Source: Pristionchus mayeri
Lineage: Eukaryota; Nematoda; Chromadorea; Rhabditida; Neodiplogasteridae
Reading direction: 5' to 3'
NCBI GenBank assembly: GCA_036245805.1
Contig: BTRK01000005.1
Location: forward strand, 39,165,469 to 39,229,468
Length of the DNA stretch: 64,000 nucleotides
The position numbers and the translations under genes are program-made. This document shows, in pieces, positions 32,028-42,673 of this stretch. Within the stretch, counting starts at the first letter, position 1; the number at the start of each line of letters is the position of its first letter. A model generated the notes under the pieces. It had not been told where the DNA came from, made no database searches, and saw only the letters and a list, made by a program, of their open reading frames with translations.

Positions 32028-32132
32028 CCATGTTTTCACGGTTTCATTTCACTCTGATTCGTTTTCCTTGACTTGTGCACGCGTTCTCTCTCTACCTCTC
32101 TCACTCATTCTCTATTATAGATCGATCGGGAA

Positions 32133-32665
32133 ATGTCCAGTAACACCGTGAACCCACTACCTAAAGTCGAGACCAAGAGAAAGACGTCTGGAAATGAGGC
32201 TACTGCGGTAGACCCTAAGAAGAAGAAGGATGAGGAGGTAAAGAGTGCAGCGGAAAGTGAACCTCAACCTGAGATCACTTATGACACTTCTAACCCGGTA
32301 CGTCATCTGTTCAATATCCCTTCCTCATTACACTGTTACAGTTGAAGAAGTACCAATACAGCGAACCCAACTCTGACTCAGTCAACACGAAGTTCACTCA
32401 ACAGTATCTCTCCAGACTCACACGCACCCTCGACCTCTACATGTGTGACTCTTGCAATAAGGCGGCGGAAAATTATCTTCCTAAAGTCACCCACAACCGA
32501 CTACCATGCTTAGTCCTCCCGATGTGCACCTCCTGTATCTACACTAACCGTAGATGTAGTCAGAACGTCTTCTTTAACATATCACTCAAGAATCAGCACG
32601 ATAAGGACCTCAACAAGTCTTATCCCGAACTGGGAGCCGATAGTGAGGGAGGTGAAGGCTGGTGA
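32133..32665 (+). CDS. Maverick CxxC...CxxC protein 2 (162 aa, two exons)
   Basis: ATG 32,133; exon 1 to 32,297; intron 32,298-32,341 (GTACGT/TTACAG, in phase); exon 2 to 32,665. The N-terminal exon is lysine-rich (ETKRKTSGNEA, DPKKKKDEEV), a likely nuclear localisation region. The second exon has CDSCNKAAENY and CTSCIYTNRRC separated by about 28 residues, a probable zinc site related to protein 1. The last gene before the right TIR; AATAAA lies at about 32,718. Possibly a regulator of element expression; this is inference. Confidence 0.7.
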
Positions 32666-33092
32666 TATGTATTCTTATTTATGTTTGTTCCGTTGTAGTG
32701 TTACACTTGTATTCAGTAAATAAACTCTGACGTATGTATGTGTGTGTAAGAGTGAGAGTTGAAACGACCTCCAATTCAAATTCAAATTCGGCGAGAGGAG
32801 GCAGTCAGAGCGGGAGGAGGGTAGCTGGTGAGAGAGAGACTGTATCGACCAGAGAGGGCACAGAGAGTGAGAGGGGAGACGACCTTCAATTCAAATCGAG
32901 CAGGAGAGAGCTAGGGAGGAAGAGCTCGTCCTTCAAGTTCAAATTTGAGTGGACTCCACTGACTACAGTAGACGTCCAACGTGAAAATCAGGATGTGTAC
33001 GGTAGTCACACGAAAATGAAATTCAAATCGGACTCCTACCGCGAAAACGAGCGGCACAAAGTACTGTAGGTCCACTTGCGACATACACTGCA

Positions 33093-33200
33093 TTCCCGCC
33101 AAAATTCAAATTCAAATCTGCCCCCACCTTGGAAACCAATGGGCGCGGGTACAGTAAGTACTCGCGTGCATATCAGGGTGGTACGGTATTCCCGCCAAAA
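33093..33200 (-). promoter_or_regulatory. Two E2F-like sites (right TIR)
   Basis: TTCCCGCCAAAA at 33,093-33,104 and 33,189-33,200, the mirrored counterparts of the left-TIR sites. Confidence 0.5.
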
Positions 33201-33329
33201 TTCCAATTCAAATCGGGCTCCTACCGCGAAAACGCACGGTGTGGTATACTGTAGGTGAGAGGCTCATGTGGGAGAAATTCAAATTCAAATTCGCCGGGAG
33301 GAGGCAGCCTGGGCGGAGGGAGAGAACTA

Positions 33330-33500
33330 CCAGCGAGAGAGTGTGCAAAACGAGAGGACACAGAGAGACAGAGTGACAGCGAGAGAGTGTGCAAAAATGA
33401 GAGGGTACAGAGAGACAGAGTGCAAGTGAGAGAGTGTGCAAAAGTGAGAGGGCACAGAGAAGCAGAGTGAAAGTGAGAGAGTGTGCAAAAGTGAGAGGGT
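33330..33500. repeat. TIR minisatellite (right)
   Basis: Mirror of the left array at 16,155-16,325, with units GAGAGAGTGTGCAAAAGTGA plus variants. Confidence 0.8.
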
Positions 33501-33644
33501 GGGCGGGGCTAAGGGACCGCGAGGGAGAGGAGAGCTCAGTCTAACACCGAGCGCTCGCCGCGTGCGGGTGTGTCTCTATTTTCTCTCTATTTTTCGCCTA
33601 TTTACCGCGGTTGTCCTCTCCCTCCCTACCCATCCTGGCGATAA

Positions 33645-33790
33645 CGTCATCAGACGTGCCACCTGAGGCAGTCTGATGACGTCATCGGAGATTTCGTCAT
33701 CTGAATCCAGATGACGTCATCTTCGTTGATCGACGATGACGTCATCTGATATTTCGCAATCTGAATCCTGACGTCGTAGTGATGACGTCA
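33645..33790. promoter_or_regulatory. Cluster of CREB/ATF-type TGACGTCA palindromes (right TIR)
   Basis: Perfect TGACGTCA at 33,677, 33,712, 33,737 and 33,783, with degenerate sites between and beside them, mirroring the left TIR. Confidence 0.6.
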
Positions 33791-33954
33791 TCTGAATCCT
33801 GAGGGACAACCGCGTGAAAAATCGATAATCGTGTAGTTTGACCTACCGGAGAGAAAAATCGATAATCTGGAGGAAAGACCAAAGATCAAGGATCAAAGAT
33901 CAAGGTCCTCGAGGGAAATCGCATGGGAAAGGGGCGGGGCGAAAAAGGGGCGGG

Positions 33955-34289
33955 GCTTCCCCAAAAGGGGCGGAGCTAAAAGATCAAAGGGGCCGACCTG
34001 TCAATCAAAATGTGTTCTCACAAGTGCTATATCTACTATCTTACCGCGACCTTTTTTCGCAGATTTAAAGACATTTTTGGATTCCTCTCTTCATGACGGT
34101 CAGATTGGTGCTAGTCTCTCTGGGTACAATTAAAGCGTTCAAAAGTTAATTTTTATTAATTAATTTTAATAATTAATGAACAATTATATACACAGACGTG
34201 ATCGGGCTTCCCCAAAAGGGGCGGAGCTAAAAGATCAAAGGGGCCGACCTGTCAATCAAAATGTGTTCTCACAAGTGCTATATCTACTT
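33955..34289. repeat. Tandem duplication at the right end of the Maverick
   Basis: The segment starting GCTTCCCCAAAAGGGGCGGA at about 33,956-34,041 recurs at 34,205-34,289, immediately outside the TIR end. The second copy then runs into a MITE and a diverged second copy of the adjoining arm (34,530-34,690). It suggests a terminal rearrangement or nested insertion at this end. Confidence 0.75.
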
Positions 34290-34531
34290 AAGATTTAAGG
34301 GATGAAATAGTGAACGTTCTAGCAGGCGCTGCTAGAGGCTGCTAGAGAATGTGCAAGAGACAATGGGGAGAGGAGAGAGTTCAGACAGCCAGAGGGCGAG
34401 GGAGGCTAGGCGGAGGGGAGAGAAGATGGGAAGAGGTCACGATACAGACGAGGAGGGTAGATCACTGGGGAGGATCAAATGAATAACCATTTTTAGATGT
34501 AAAAACGTTCACTATTTCATCCCTTAAATCT
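34289..34531. mobile_element. MITE of about 240 bp with 30-bp terminal inverted repeats
   Basis: Starts TTAAGATTTAAGGGATGAAA and ends TTTCATCCCTTAAATCTTA. The uninterrupted version of the target is seen at 34,031-34,052 (CTATATCTACTATCTTACCG), which shows the insertion point in the duplicated terminal segment. Confidence 0.8.
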
Positions 34532-34943
34532 TACCGCGACCTTTTTTCGCAGATTTAAAGACATTTTTGGATTCCTCTCTTCATGACTGTCAGATTGGTG
34601 CCAGTCTCTCCGGGTACAATTAAAGCGTTCAAAAGTTAATTTTAATTAATTAATTTTAATAATTAATGAAAAATTAAATACACAGTCGTGATCAACATTC
34701 AATTCTGCCCCGGACACCATGTTCGCTTAATTTTAGCGATCTCTGGAAGCCACTTATTCGAAAAAGTCAGATTTCGACGTCAAGCCATCTGGAGCCAACG
34801 GCTAATTTCTGAGCGAAATGAATATGCGTATCGTCATCAGCGTGTCAGGTAACCCCAAAACCCTGATTTTCAAGGATTTGACTTTTTTGGCCGTTGCCAA
34901 ATATCCTCAGATGTGTCCGGTTCTTACGCAAACGGGCTCTTAA
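34530..34943. repeat. Right foldback arm flanking the Maverick
   Basis: Inverse of about 15,216-15,640, but several per cent diverged, unlike the TIR itself. It ends at GGGCTCTTAA near 34,943. Together with the left arm it encloses the Maverick in an older foldback structure. Confidence 0.7.
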
Positions 34944-35301
34944 GCCGAAAGTATATCAATAATAGCAATTGTTGTTTCATGGAGCCATGGAGCGAGATAA
35001 AAATCCCAAAATTGAACAGTAGGTTCATGCCTGATTGTGAAAAGCACTGGCTTAACAACATTTTACAAATTAAATTTCTTAATTAAATTATGGTGTATGT
35101 TTCAACCACCTCCTCCATCACTTCACCGCTCAGCTGCGATGAATGGAGAAGAATGGTCCTCCGCGAGAACAAAGTAATTTGTCTGGTCTGGCATGCTGTG
35201 TCGAGTAGGAAAAAAGTGGACACTTCAAAGATTGTTCCAGCGAGAGTTGCGTTTCACGGTCTTGCCAAAAAGATTCTTCACCTGCCGTTATCAATAACAA
35301 G
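34944..35301. other. Intergenic DNA, no gene seen
   Basis: A 78-codon frame at 35,090-35,326 has no recognisable motif. No repeat structure noted before the CACAGCGTGTCAG word at 35,302. Confidence 0.4.
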
Positions 35302-35645
35302 CACAGCGTGTCAGAGGGGGGAATGAAAGTTCATTTGCGTGGCACAGCGTGTCAGAGAGGCGAACCTCCTTTGTTCTTCGCGGCGGATCATTTCACGAAA
35401 TTGATCGCCGCTGCGCGGTGTAGTGGAAATAAGCATCCGAAACTTATCACGATAAGTTACGCAATAAAATAAAATAAAATAATGTAAAAATTACAGGATT
35501 GTTCATCGACCGTACAACTAGCTACCGTTCATTTTTTGAGCGGTTTCATTTAGCCATGGCTTCTGTATATTCGATTTAGATTGTTGTCATTATTTCGGCA
35601 TTCAAAAGCTATCTCCTCCGAGCACAATAATGACAGACCCCACAT

Positions 35646-36405
35646 ATAGGTAGACTCCGCAAGCTCCGCCCACTCCGCTCGGACACTTTACCCCGTAAAA
35701 GCGAGACAAGAGGAGCACAGTCTTCATTCGCAACCAAATCGCTCGATCAAAACATAATTTGGAAGCTCTTTTCATCCTCTTTCGAATGAGCCTTCGTGAC
35801 CCTGTAAAATCCATCTCTAACTAGGTCAGCATACAAGTTTTATAGAGCGAATTAGCAAAGAAACCTATAAAACTCGTATGCTGACCTACTCAGAAAAGGA
35901 ATTTCCAGGGTCACGGAAGATCATTCGAAAGAGGATGAAAAGAGCTTCCAAATTCAATTTTGAACGAGCGATTTGGTTGGGAATGAAGATTGTGTTTCTT
36001 CGAATTCGAAGCGCGCATGGCTGGCAACTCTTTCTGCGTTCTCTCATCACTCTCCCTCCCCTCCCTCCACCCGTCTCTCACCCGGCGTGACTAGAGAGCA
36101 CTCAAAATAAAAGAAAGCCCCATTTGTTGCTCTGCAGACTTCGGCGAAGGCCTACCCGATCGTTTCTTGAATTGAAAAGACAATGGAGAAATAGGCTCCA
36201 CCCCTCTTTCTCCCGTCCCGCTTTTTGGGCCTTTCACGTTATGATCAATTCAACCACATTTTGGGTCATAACTTGGCTCAAGCATTAGATATCAACCTAA
36301 TTCAAAATGTATGGTCCTATTTAGCCCCATACGAACACATTAACAACACAATTAGACCTGTGTGACGATTTCGGGCAACCACCTTGTTGTCCCTACATAT
36401 AGGTA
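35646..36405. mobile_element. Non-autonomous DNA element, family A, copy 3
   Basis: Left end TATAGGTAGACTCCGCAAGC, right end CACCTTGTTGTCCCTACATATAGG. It shares the internal blocks GAAGCTCTTTTCATCCTCTTTCG and GACCTACTCAGA with copy 2, including the central inverted repeat. No coding capacity. Confidence 0.65.
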
Positions 36406-36410
36406 ATTTT

Positions 36411-36597
36411 CTGAATCCGCAAGAACGGCTCTACAAAATGGCTAACTTCGAATTTTGATTTTAGGTTTTGTTTTTGAATAATGTTTGATACAGCGATTCA
36501 ATTTATCGTTTTTCATAATTTTTTCAAAAAGTAGGGGATTATTTAAAAATCAGAGTTAGCGATTTTGTAGAGCACCTCCTGCGGATTCAGAAAAGGT
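36411..36597. mobile_element. Short foldback MITE (about 187 bp)
   Basis: TTTTCTGAATCCGCAAGAACGG at the left pairs with CCTCCTGCGGATTCAGAAAAGG at the right; inside, CTACAAAATGGCTAAC pairs with GTTAGCGATTTTGTAG. No coding capacity. Confidence 0.75.
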
Positions 36598-36852
36598 CTT
36601 AGATGTGGTGTTTTCCATACTCGGAGGAGATAGATTTTGAGTGTGACACTGTTTTGAGTTTCTCATAGATTGTTCTCCGTAGAAAACTGGGTGAGTTTCA
36701 GGTGACAGCGAAAGAGATCTGTTGATTCTTTCGGCGACTGTGGAAAAAATAATATGTTTCATGTCATTTTGGTAAGGAGGGGAAGACTATGGCTATCGAT
36801 ACCCTCCGCCACGAAAATTAGCTTTTCTTCCCACTCTGACACGCTGTGTCAG

Positions 36853-37077
36853 CCCACTATTCGGTCTGGGGAAATCTATCATTTTACCTCCCAATTCCTT
36901 CTGCTCACAAATAATTATCATGAAACATATCCAGATTGTTTTTCGTCTCATCTACATCACTTTTTCCACGGGTCTTTCAACAGTGAAACTCATCTGAAGT
37001 TAGACTGTTCCCGGCACGTCTTGTCATTCTGTTTTACGTTTTGGTCGAAACATAACAAAATTAGATTGATAATATCA
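36853..37077. other. LINE leader or intergenic DNA
   Basis: No gene seen. It may be the 5' untranslated region of the downstream LINE, but no boundary is visible. Confidence 0.3.
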
Positions 37078-37167
37078 CTCTCCTCTCTTCCCTCACTCTC
37101 CTCTCTTCCCTCACTCTCCTCTCTTCCCTCACTCTCCTCTCTTCCCTCACTCTCCTCTCTTCCCTCG
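37078..37167. repeat. 18-bp tandem repeat upstream of LINE ORF1
   Basis: Five copies of CTCTCCTCTCTTCCCTCA, about 120 bp upstream of ORF1. Possibly part of the LINE promoter/5' UTR. Confidence 0.85.
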
Positions 37168-37288
37168 CCGCGATAGGGTGACCTCTTCCTCTCTCTCGCG
37201 CGACCCAATCGATACTACGTGACTATTTAGAACTTGTTTCGTTTTTCTTCTAATTCTATTGTATATTTTCACTCCCTCTTATTAATTA

Positions 37289-38101
37289 ATGAATAAGCGT
37301 AAGTTCCCCTCCCCTTCCTCTGCCCTGGACGAAATGCTGCCGGTCTCTGTTCCCGATCCGGGTGAACTCCTTCGAGGTATTGGCAGATACCTCGATTCCC
37401 TCTCTCATGATGAGAAGGGAAGTTCCCTCGCTCTGCTGCTCGGTACTTGTGCCCAGCAGATGAAAGAGCTAATGGCTAGATCGACCACCTCGATCGATGA
37501 TGCCATTGAGAGGGACAAGAGGATTCGCTCGGTGGTGGTTCAAGGGCTCCCTGAGTCTACTGCGACGAAGGCCAGTGAGAGATTGTCGGATGACACTGCC
37601 AGAGTCATCGACATGCTAGACCTCGCTGAGCTGGAGCATAGACCGGCTGCTGTTTTCCGAATGGGTGAGAGAAGGGATAACCGTCCCCGCCTTCTCAAAG
37701 TAATGTTCCATTCCCGCTCCGCCCAGATCTCCTTCCTGTCCCATTCCCGCACCGTTACTGCCAACTTCCCCAATGTGTATGTTCGCCCCTCTATGACCAA
37801 GGCTGAGCGTGAAGCCGCCTACCAATTGCGAGTGAAGAAACGGTCGATGATAGCAGACGGAAAGGACATGATGATCTACGGGGGCTCACTCATCGATAAG
37901 TCACAACTTGAAGCAATGAAGAAGTCTCTCCGCCACCCTCGCTCCCAGAACTACGATAAGTCTCGCACTTCCGCCCATCCCACTCTCGTTCCCTCCGCCA
38001 CCACTCAGTCCCTTTTCCCCAAAATGCCTTCCCTCCTCGATTCTGCTCCCACTACACCCATCACTACTACTCCCAACTCAGTCGCCCCTCCTTTAAACTA
38101 G
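37289..38101 (+). CDS. LINE ORF1 protein (270 aa)
   Basis: Intact frame from ATG 37,289 to TAG. The middle has VVVQGLPES...VIDMLDLAELEHRPAAVFRMG and RPRLLKVMF, the layout of nucleic-acid chaperone ORF1 proteins of CR1/Jockey LINEs (RRM/transposase-22-like fold). The C terminus is proline/serine/threonine-rich. It would bind LINE RNA in the ribonucleoprotein. Seventeen nt separate it from ORF2. Confidence 0.8.
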   Translation: MNKRKFPSPSSALDEMLPVSVPDPGELLRGIGRYLDSLSHDEKGSSLALLLGTCAQQMKELMARSTTSIDDAIERDKRIRSVVVQGLPESTATKASERLSDDTARVIDMLDLAELEHRPAAVFRMGERRDNRPRLLKVMFHSRSAQISFLSHSRTVTANFPNVYVRPSMTKAEREAAYQLRVKKRSMIADGKDMMIYGGSLIDKSQLEAMKKSLRHPRSQNYDKSRTSAHPTLVPSATTQSLFPKMPSLLDSAPTTPITTTPNSVAPPLN

Positions 38102-38118
38102 CTCAGCCCGAGCCAGCG

Positions 38119-40920
38119 ATGGCCTCCTTATCATGCCACTATTTCAATATCCGTTCAGTCGTTAATAAGCTCGATGCTTTCCGCTCATTCCTCATGGCAA
38201 CCCAACCTGATATCGTATTCCTAACTGAGACATGGCTATCAAGCAAGACCCCATCATCTCTCATTATCGGATCTCTACCGTACACCATTATTCGCTCTGA
38301 TCGATCCTCCCGTGGTGGCGGAACCTGCATCATTCTTCGTGATTACCTCTCTTTCTCCACAGTATCCCTTCCCTCCACCGAACACGAGATTACCTGTATC
38401 GACCTTTTCCACTCGAGTGCATACATTAGATTATGTCTAGTCTATCGTCCTCCAAGCTATTCCATTTCCAAGACCGACTCCCTCATTAATTGCTTATCAG
38501 ACATCCATGCATCGTCTCCACACCCCATCATTATTTCCGGTGATTTTAACTCAGATTCCCTTTGTACCATTCCTACTCCCGCTGATCGTACATTTCGTGA
38601 TTTCATTATATCTGCAAATCTCTCTCATCTTCACATGTTTCCAACGCGCGGCGTTAGATGTATCGATTGGGTCTTAGGTAACGATCCCACCGTAGTATCG
38701 GCCATTTCCGCTATTCCTCCCTTCCCTTCATGCGACCATTCTGGTATTTCATTCTCCCTCTCGTCTCCTCAATCCCCACCTCAACCTCCCTTAATTCGAG
38801 ACTTCTCTCGTGTCGATTATCCAGCTCTGTCCAACCACCTTCTATCTATTGACTGGTTATCCTTATTTCGTGACTGTCCTGATATCGATTCCGTGTATAA
38901 CCATTTCTCTTCTACAATTCATTCAGCTATTGACCTCTTTGTCCCCTACCGTACTCCTCGACCTCCCTCTCTTTCATATCCAAGCCACGTTACTCGCTTA
39001 ATTAAGCATCGTGATCAATTATTCGCTAAGATTCATATCCCGGCTGTTAGAACTCTTTTTGACCATTGTAGTAGGAAATTACTTTTCGAGATTGACAAAT
39101 GGACTCGTTACTCTACCCGTAAGAAATTAGCTCGTTCTAAAGATTTGTATCGCCATATTTATTCTCTCACAAAACCTAAGCTATCTATACCTGAACTAGT
39201 TTCATCTGATAATGAACCATTTTATGATAGTTCTTCTAAGTCTAATTTACTTGCTTCTGAATTCGCTTCTCATTTCACCTTAGATGATGGCCTTCTCCCC
39301 CCTTTCTCCTCCTTACCCATCTCTCCTTCACTCTCTCTATTCACCCTTTTCCCTCATGCAGTTTGCAAAGCATTACGCAAATTGTCCCCATCTTGCTCTA
39401 CAGGCTATGATGGCATTCCTCAGATTATTTTCTCTAAGTGTGCATATGCTCTATCTACCCCCTTAGCTGATATTTACAACCTCAGTCTCATTTCTGGGAC
39501 TGTCCCATCAGCTTGGAAACATTCCCTTATTACTCCCATTCCTAAGCCGGGCAAAGATAGCAACCTTCCCTCCTCTTATAGACCCATCTCTATCATTTCT
39601 CCTGCTGCTAAGACCATGGAACGTCTCATCAAAGACCACCTCAATAGTCACCTCTCTCGCTTCAATATCCTCCCTTCCATCCAGCACGGTTTCCGTTCTG
39701 GTGCTAGTGTTATTACAAATTTATTGACTTGTCAAAATGATTGGACTACTTCTCACTCTAAAAAGCTTACAACTGATGTAGTGTACATTGATTTCACTCG
39801 CGCTTTCGATGTTGTTCCGTACCCTAAATTAATTGCTCGATTATCTCACTACGGTATCCATGGTAATCTACTATCATGGATCGACTCCTTTCTATCCAAC
39901 CGCACTTTCTCCGTTCGTTTGCCCTCCGTGACTAGCGACCCCTTCCCCATCCTCTCAGGAGTACCACAAGGCAGTGTCCTAGGACCTATTCTCTTCTCCA
40001 TCTATCTAGCTGATCTTTCTCGTCTCCTATCCAAGTTTCACAACGTATCCGTCCAATGTTATGCTGATGATGTCAAATTGTATATCTCCTACAATAAGTC
40101 GACCAAATCTGCTATTACTTCTGAATTTCAATCTGCCCTTGATTGCCTCTTTGAATGGACCCAACTCAACCAATTGTCTCTGTCTGCTTCTAAATGATCT
40201 CATCTTCGTATAGGCTCCAAACAATCCTCCCCTCGCTACAATATTAATTCCATTCAGCTACCCCTCGAGAATAACGTCCGTGATCTAGGTGTTCAAGTCC
40301 GCTCTGACCTCAAGAATTCTTGCTCTATTAGAAACCGTGCTCAGAAAGCCACCTCTAAGTTATTCCTGCTTCTCAAAGCCCTCCCATTCAACTGCCCCAC
40401 CATCCTTCTTCGTAGTTACAAAGCGTATGTCCTTCCCCTCCTTGACTTTGCTTCTCCTTTTTGGAATCCTCATTACTTATCTGACATTGAAACTCTTGAG
40501 AAAGTTCAACATATTTTCACCCGTCAAGTCTTTTATCGTTGCTTCCCCTCTCCTTCCTATCCTCTTTCTCTACCCTCCTACCCTGATCGTTTGAAACTTC
40601 TTGGCCTGCGCCCTCTTACTGAGAGGAGAGTCATAGGTGATATTTGTATGACTCATATGATTATGACTGGATCCACTATTATTCCCCGTTCGTCATTCTA
40701 TGTATACAAACCTCAACGAGACCAGCGAGATCGAACATCAACATTTGGTATCAATATCGAACTGACCACTAGCACTTCTAGATTTCATTCCTTTCCTGTT
40801 AGAACATCCAGATGGTATTCCCAACTCCCTGAAGAAATTCGAACCGCCCCCAACATACGAGTATTCAAGCGCCGATTACTGAACCACCCCTTAATCGCCA
40901 TACTCTCTCACACTGAATAA
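38119..40920 (+). pseudogene. LINE ORF2: APE endonuclease-reverse transcriptase with one in-frame TGA
   Basis: Starts at ATG 38,119. The AP-endonuclease domain has NIRSVVNKLDAF, LTETWLSS, VYRPPS, SGDFNSDS, IDWVLGN and CDHSGISF. The reverse transcriptase has SYRPISIISPAAKTMERL, QHGFRSGAS, YIDFTRAFDVV, SGVPQGSVLGPILF and CYADDVKLY. A TGA at 40,195-40,197 breaks the frame after about 692 codons; the same frame continues cleanly to 40,920 through the C-terminal domain, so one point change disables an otherwise intact protein. Confidence 0.92.
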
Positions 40921-41016
40921 TTACTGAGAGTCAATTCCCATTTCCTTGCTATTTGATCACTCATGTACCTTACTGTTTCGTCGCGCCTCGGGCGTAGATA
41001 AATTATTATTATTATC

Positions 41017-42351
41017 ATGTTTTGACCTCTTCAGAGCTATCTCCTCAGCGGGGAGTAAAGATATCGATACCGCGTTTGTGCAGGATGTGGCTAATCCTTT
41101 TCCTCAGAGATTGAGTGCGCCCTTTTTTCCGATTTCGATCTGACTTAGGAGCGACATGCACGAATACACGAAAAACCCCGCATTTCAGACCGCTCTATTG
41201 TCCGCTGATCTTCAAATGAATGGGATTAATTCTGCCACACGCAATAGTCCAATTATTATTTTTGCAATCGACTCCACAATTATTCACAGTCAATCAATCG
41301 ATAATCTCGTTCACCACTTGGTAGCTACAGTCTATACGATGCTAACTGACTCCTTCATCACATCGTCTATGTTACTCTGCAAGGAAACACCGCGTACAGG
41401 GAAGAGAATACTGTAATAGAAAATCGATAATTTTTTTCTGTTAGCATTAAAATATTTTGCGTTAATCGATCATTTAAATTTTAAAATAACCCTCAATCGG
41501 TAATGCAATACCTTGTCCACGATAATCGCAGGAAGACAGCCTTTCTAAATTCACAATAGACGCAGCATTACATTCTTTCACCGTACGACTCCAAATTCTC
41601 GTCAAAAACCATATTTAACATAACAACCCATATAAAAATCAATTTGGTCGTTATAAATAGCGCCGGAAAGTCACCGGGCACTTTTTGAAATTGTTGCAAC
41701 TTTTTGCCCCGGAAAGGCATCATACTGGTACTAAGGTATGATGTACCAAATTCATCGGACATTATGGTCATGGTATTATGGCATGACGTCATTGGTTATT
41801 TATTGCGTAGTGATGACGCAATCAATCTGCACTTTTTCAAAACGGCATTATTCTTTCATAGATTTTTTCCTGTTGGCCAATCTTTCTGAGATTGGAGATA
41901 TGACCGAGGCCTACCCAGAATAAATTTTTGAAAGTGCTGCGCGGTCGCACACTGGCTGCAGCCATGCTGTAAAAACAAGGTCTGAAATTCAGATCTCGGC
42001 TTCTAGACTAGTTAGAGACTCGTTCAAAGCGTCAAAATGATCGTCATAACAATTCCCGATGATCCTGAGAATATGAACATGATCGGTCAACATTTGCCCT
42101 CAGGGCAGCAAAAATCACTTTTTTGCATGCTCATTTTTTGGACATTCATAACTTTGAGGGACATTTTGGTAAAAATCTGCTTTTTATGTGATAATGTTCA
42201 AAATGTATTAACGATAAGATTCCCAACTTTTTAGAGTGTTTGGATAACTTCCGTGCCCGCGGTGACCGTTTTTCGGAGGGATACCAGGGTCGGGAAACAC
42301 CCTGTTTTCGCACTCTCGTCGTCTGCACTCTCTCGCCCATAACGGTAAACT
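41017..42351. other. Intergenic DNA, no gene seen
   Basis: AT-rich sequence with a few short frames lacking coding character. The expected 3' exons of rad-54 are absent from here, although the gene runs in this direction from 42,578. Confidence 0.55.
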
Positions 42352-42419
42352 CAATTTCCCAGGAGTATTGGGTTGTGAACTCGAGTTCGTAACATTGAGA
42401 GATTGTGCAACTTTAATTC
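42352..42419 (+). repeat. 68-bp direct repeat within the rad-54 intron (copy 1)
   Basis: Begins CAATTTCCCAGGAGTATTGG and matches 63,933-64,000 with about five differences in 68 positions. It lies just beyond the last exon of the upstream rad-54 fragment and marks the point where the two pieces would join. The match may continue past the window end. Confidence 0.85.
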
Positions 42420-42673
42420 TACCGGCTCGATAACACCGACAACAGTTTCGCAATTACCAAAGTAGCAGTATGACCTGATAGCGCCGTTAATGAATGATTA
42501 AGACCTGACTCGCTCCAAATCCAACGTGTCGGGAGGGATCAATGGTAAACACGGAGGGTTACGGTAAATTTCCGTACCTGTTCGCGCCGATGAGATTCAG
42601 CCCACAGCCTCCGGCCTTCGACGACAGCAGAAAGCAGAAGATTCCGCTCTAGAAAATAGGATTACTGTAGCTT

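Larger units (their letters stand above)
15463..34203. mobile_element. Maverick/Polinton virus-like DNA transposon
   Basis: An element of about 18.7 kb bounded by nearly identical 1.43-kb inverted terminal repeats that both end at GATCACGTCTGTG. Between them are the defining Polinton genes: protein-primed polymerase B, retroviral-type integrase, packaging ATPase, adenovirus-type protease, major and minor capsid proteins. Several accessory genes are present. The near-identity of the terminal repeats and the many open frames indicate recent activity. A split ATPase, an in-frame stop in the capsid gene and a frame break in the penton gene indicate that this copy is not autonomous now. The exact termini and 6-bp target duplication could not be fixed because foldback arms continue outward on both sides. 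Confidence 0.96.
32768..34203 (-). repeat. Maverick right terminal inverted repeat
   Basis: Mirror of 15,463-16,892. The differences I see are few (for example one CTGCTTCT/CTGTCTCT variant in the minisatellite, and a short AAAAAGGGGCGGGGC insertion near 33,935). High identity indicates recent replication or gene conversion. The outer end is at GACGTGATC (34,203). Confidence 0.95.
35302..36852. repeat. Possible element bounded by CACAGCGTGTCA termini
   Basis: GCACAGCGTGTCAGAG occurs at 35,301 and again at 35,342, and the inverse TGACACGCTGTGTC at about 36,838. The same terminus bounds the foldback at 55,992-56,828. Similarity inside the two ends is limited to about 20 bp, and other elements are nested within. 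Confidence 0.35.
37078..41016 (+). mobile_element. CR1/Jockey-group LINE, nearly full length
   Basis: Contains ORF1 (37,289-38,101) and ORF2 (38,119-40,920) separated by 17 nt, and ends with a TTATTATTATTAT microsatellite near 40,999-41,016 rather than poly(A), as in CR1-like LINEs. A similar ATT-rich 3' end occurs at about 61,525. Only one stop disrupts ORF2. The 5' limit is uncertain. Confidence 0.85.
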
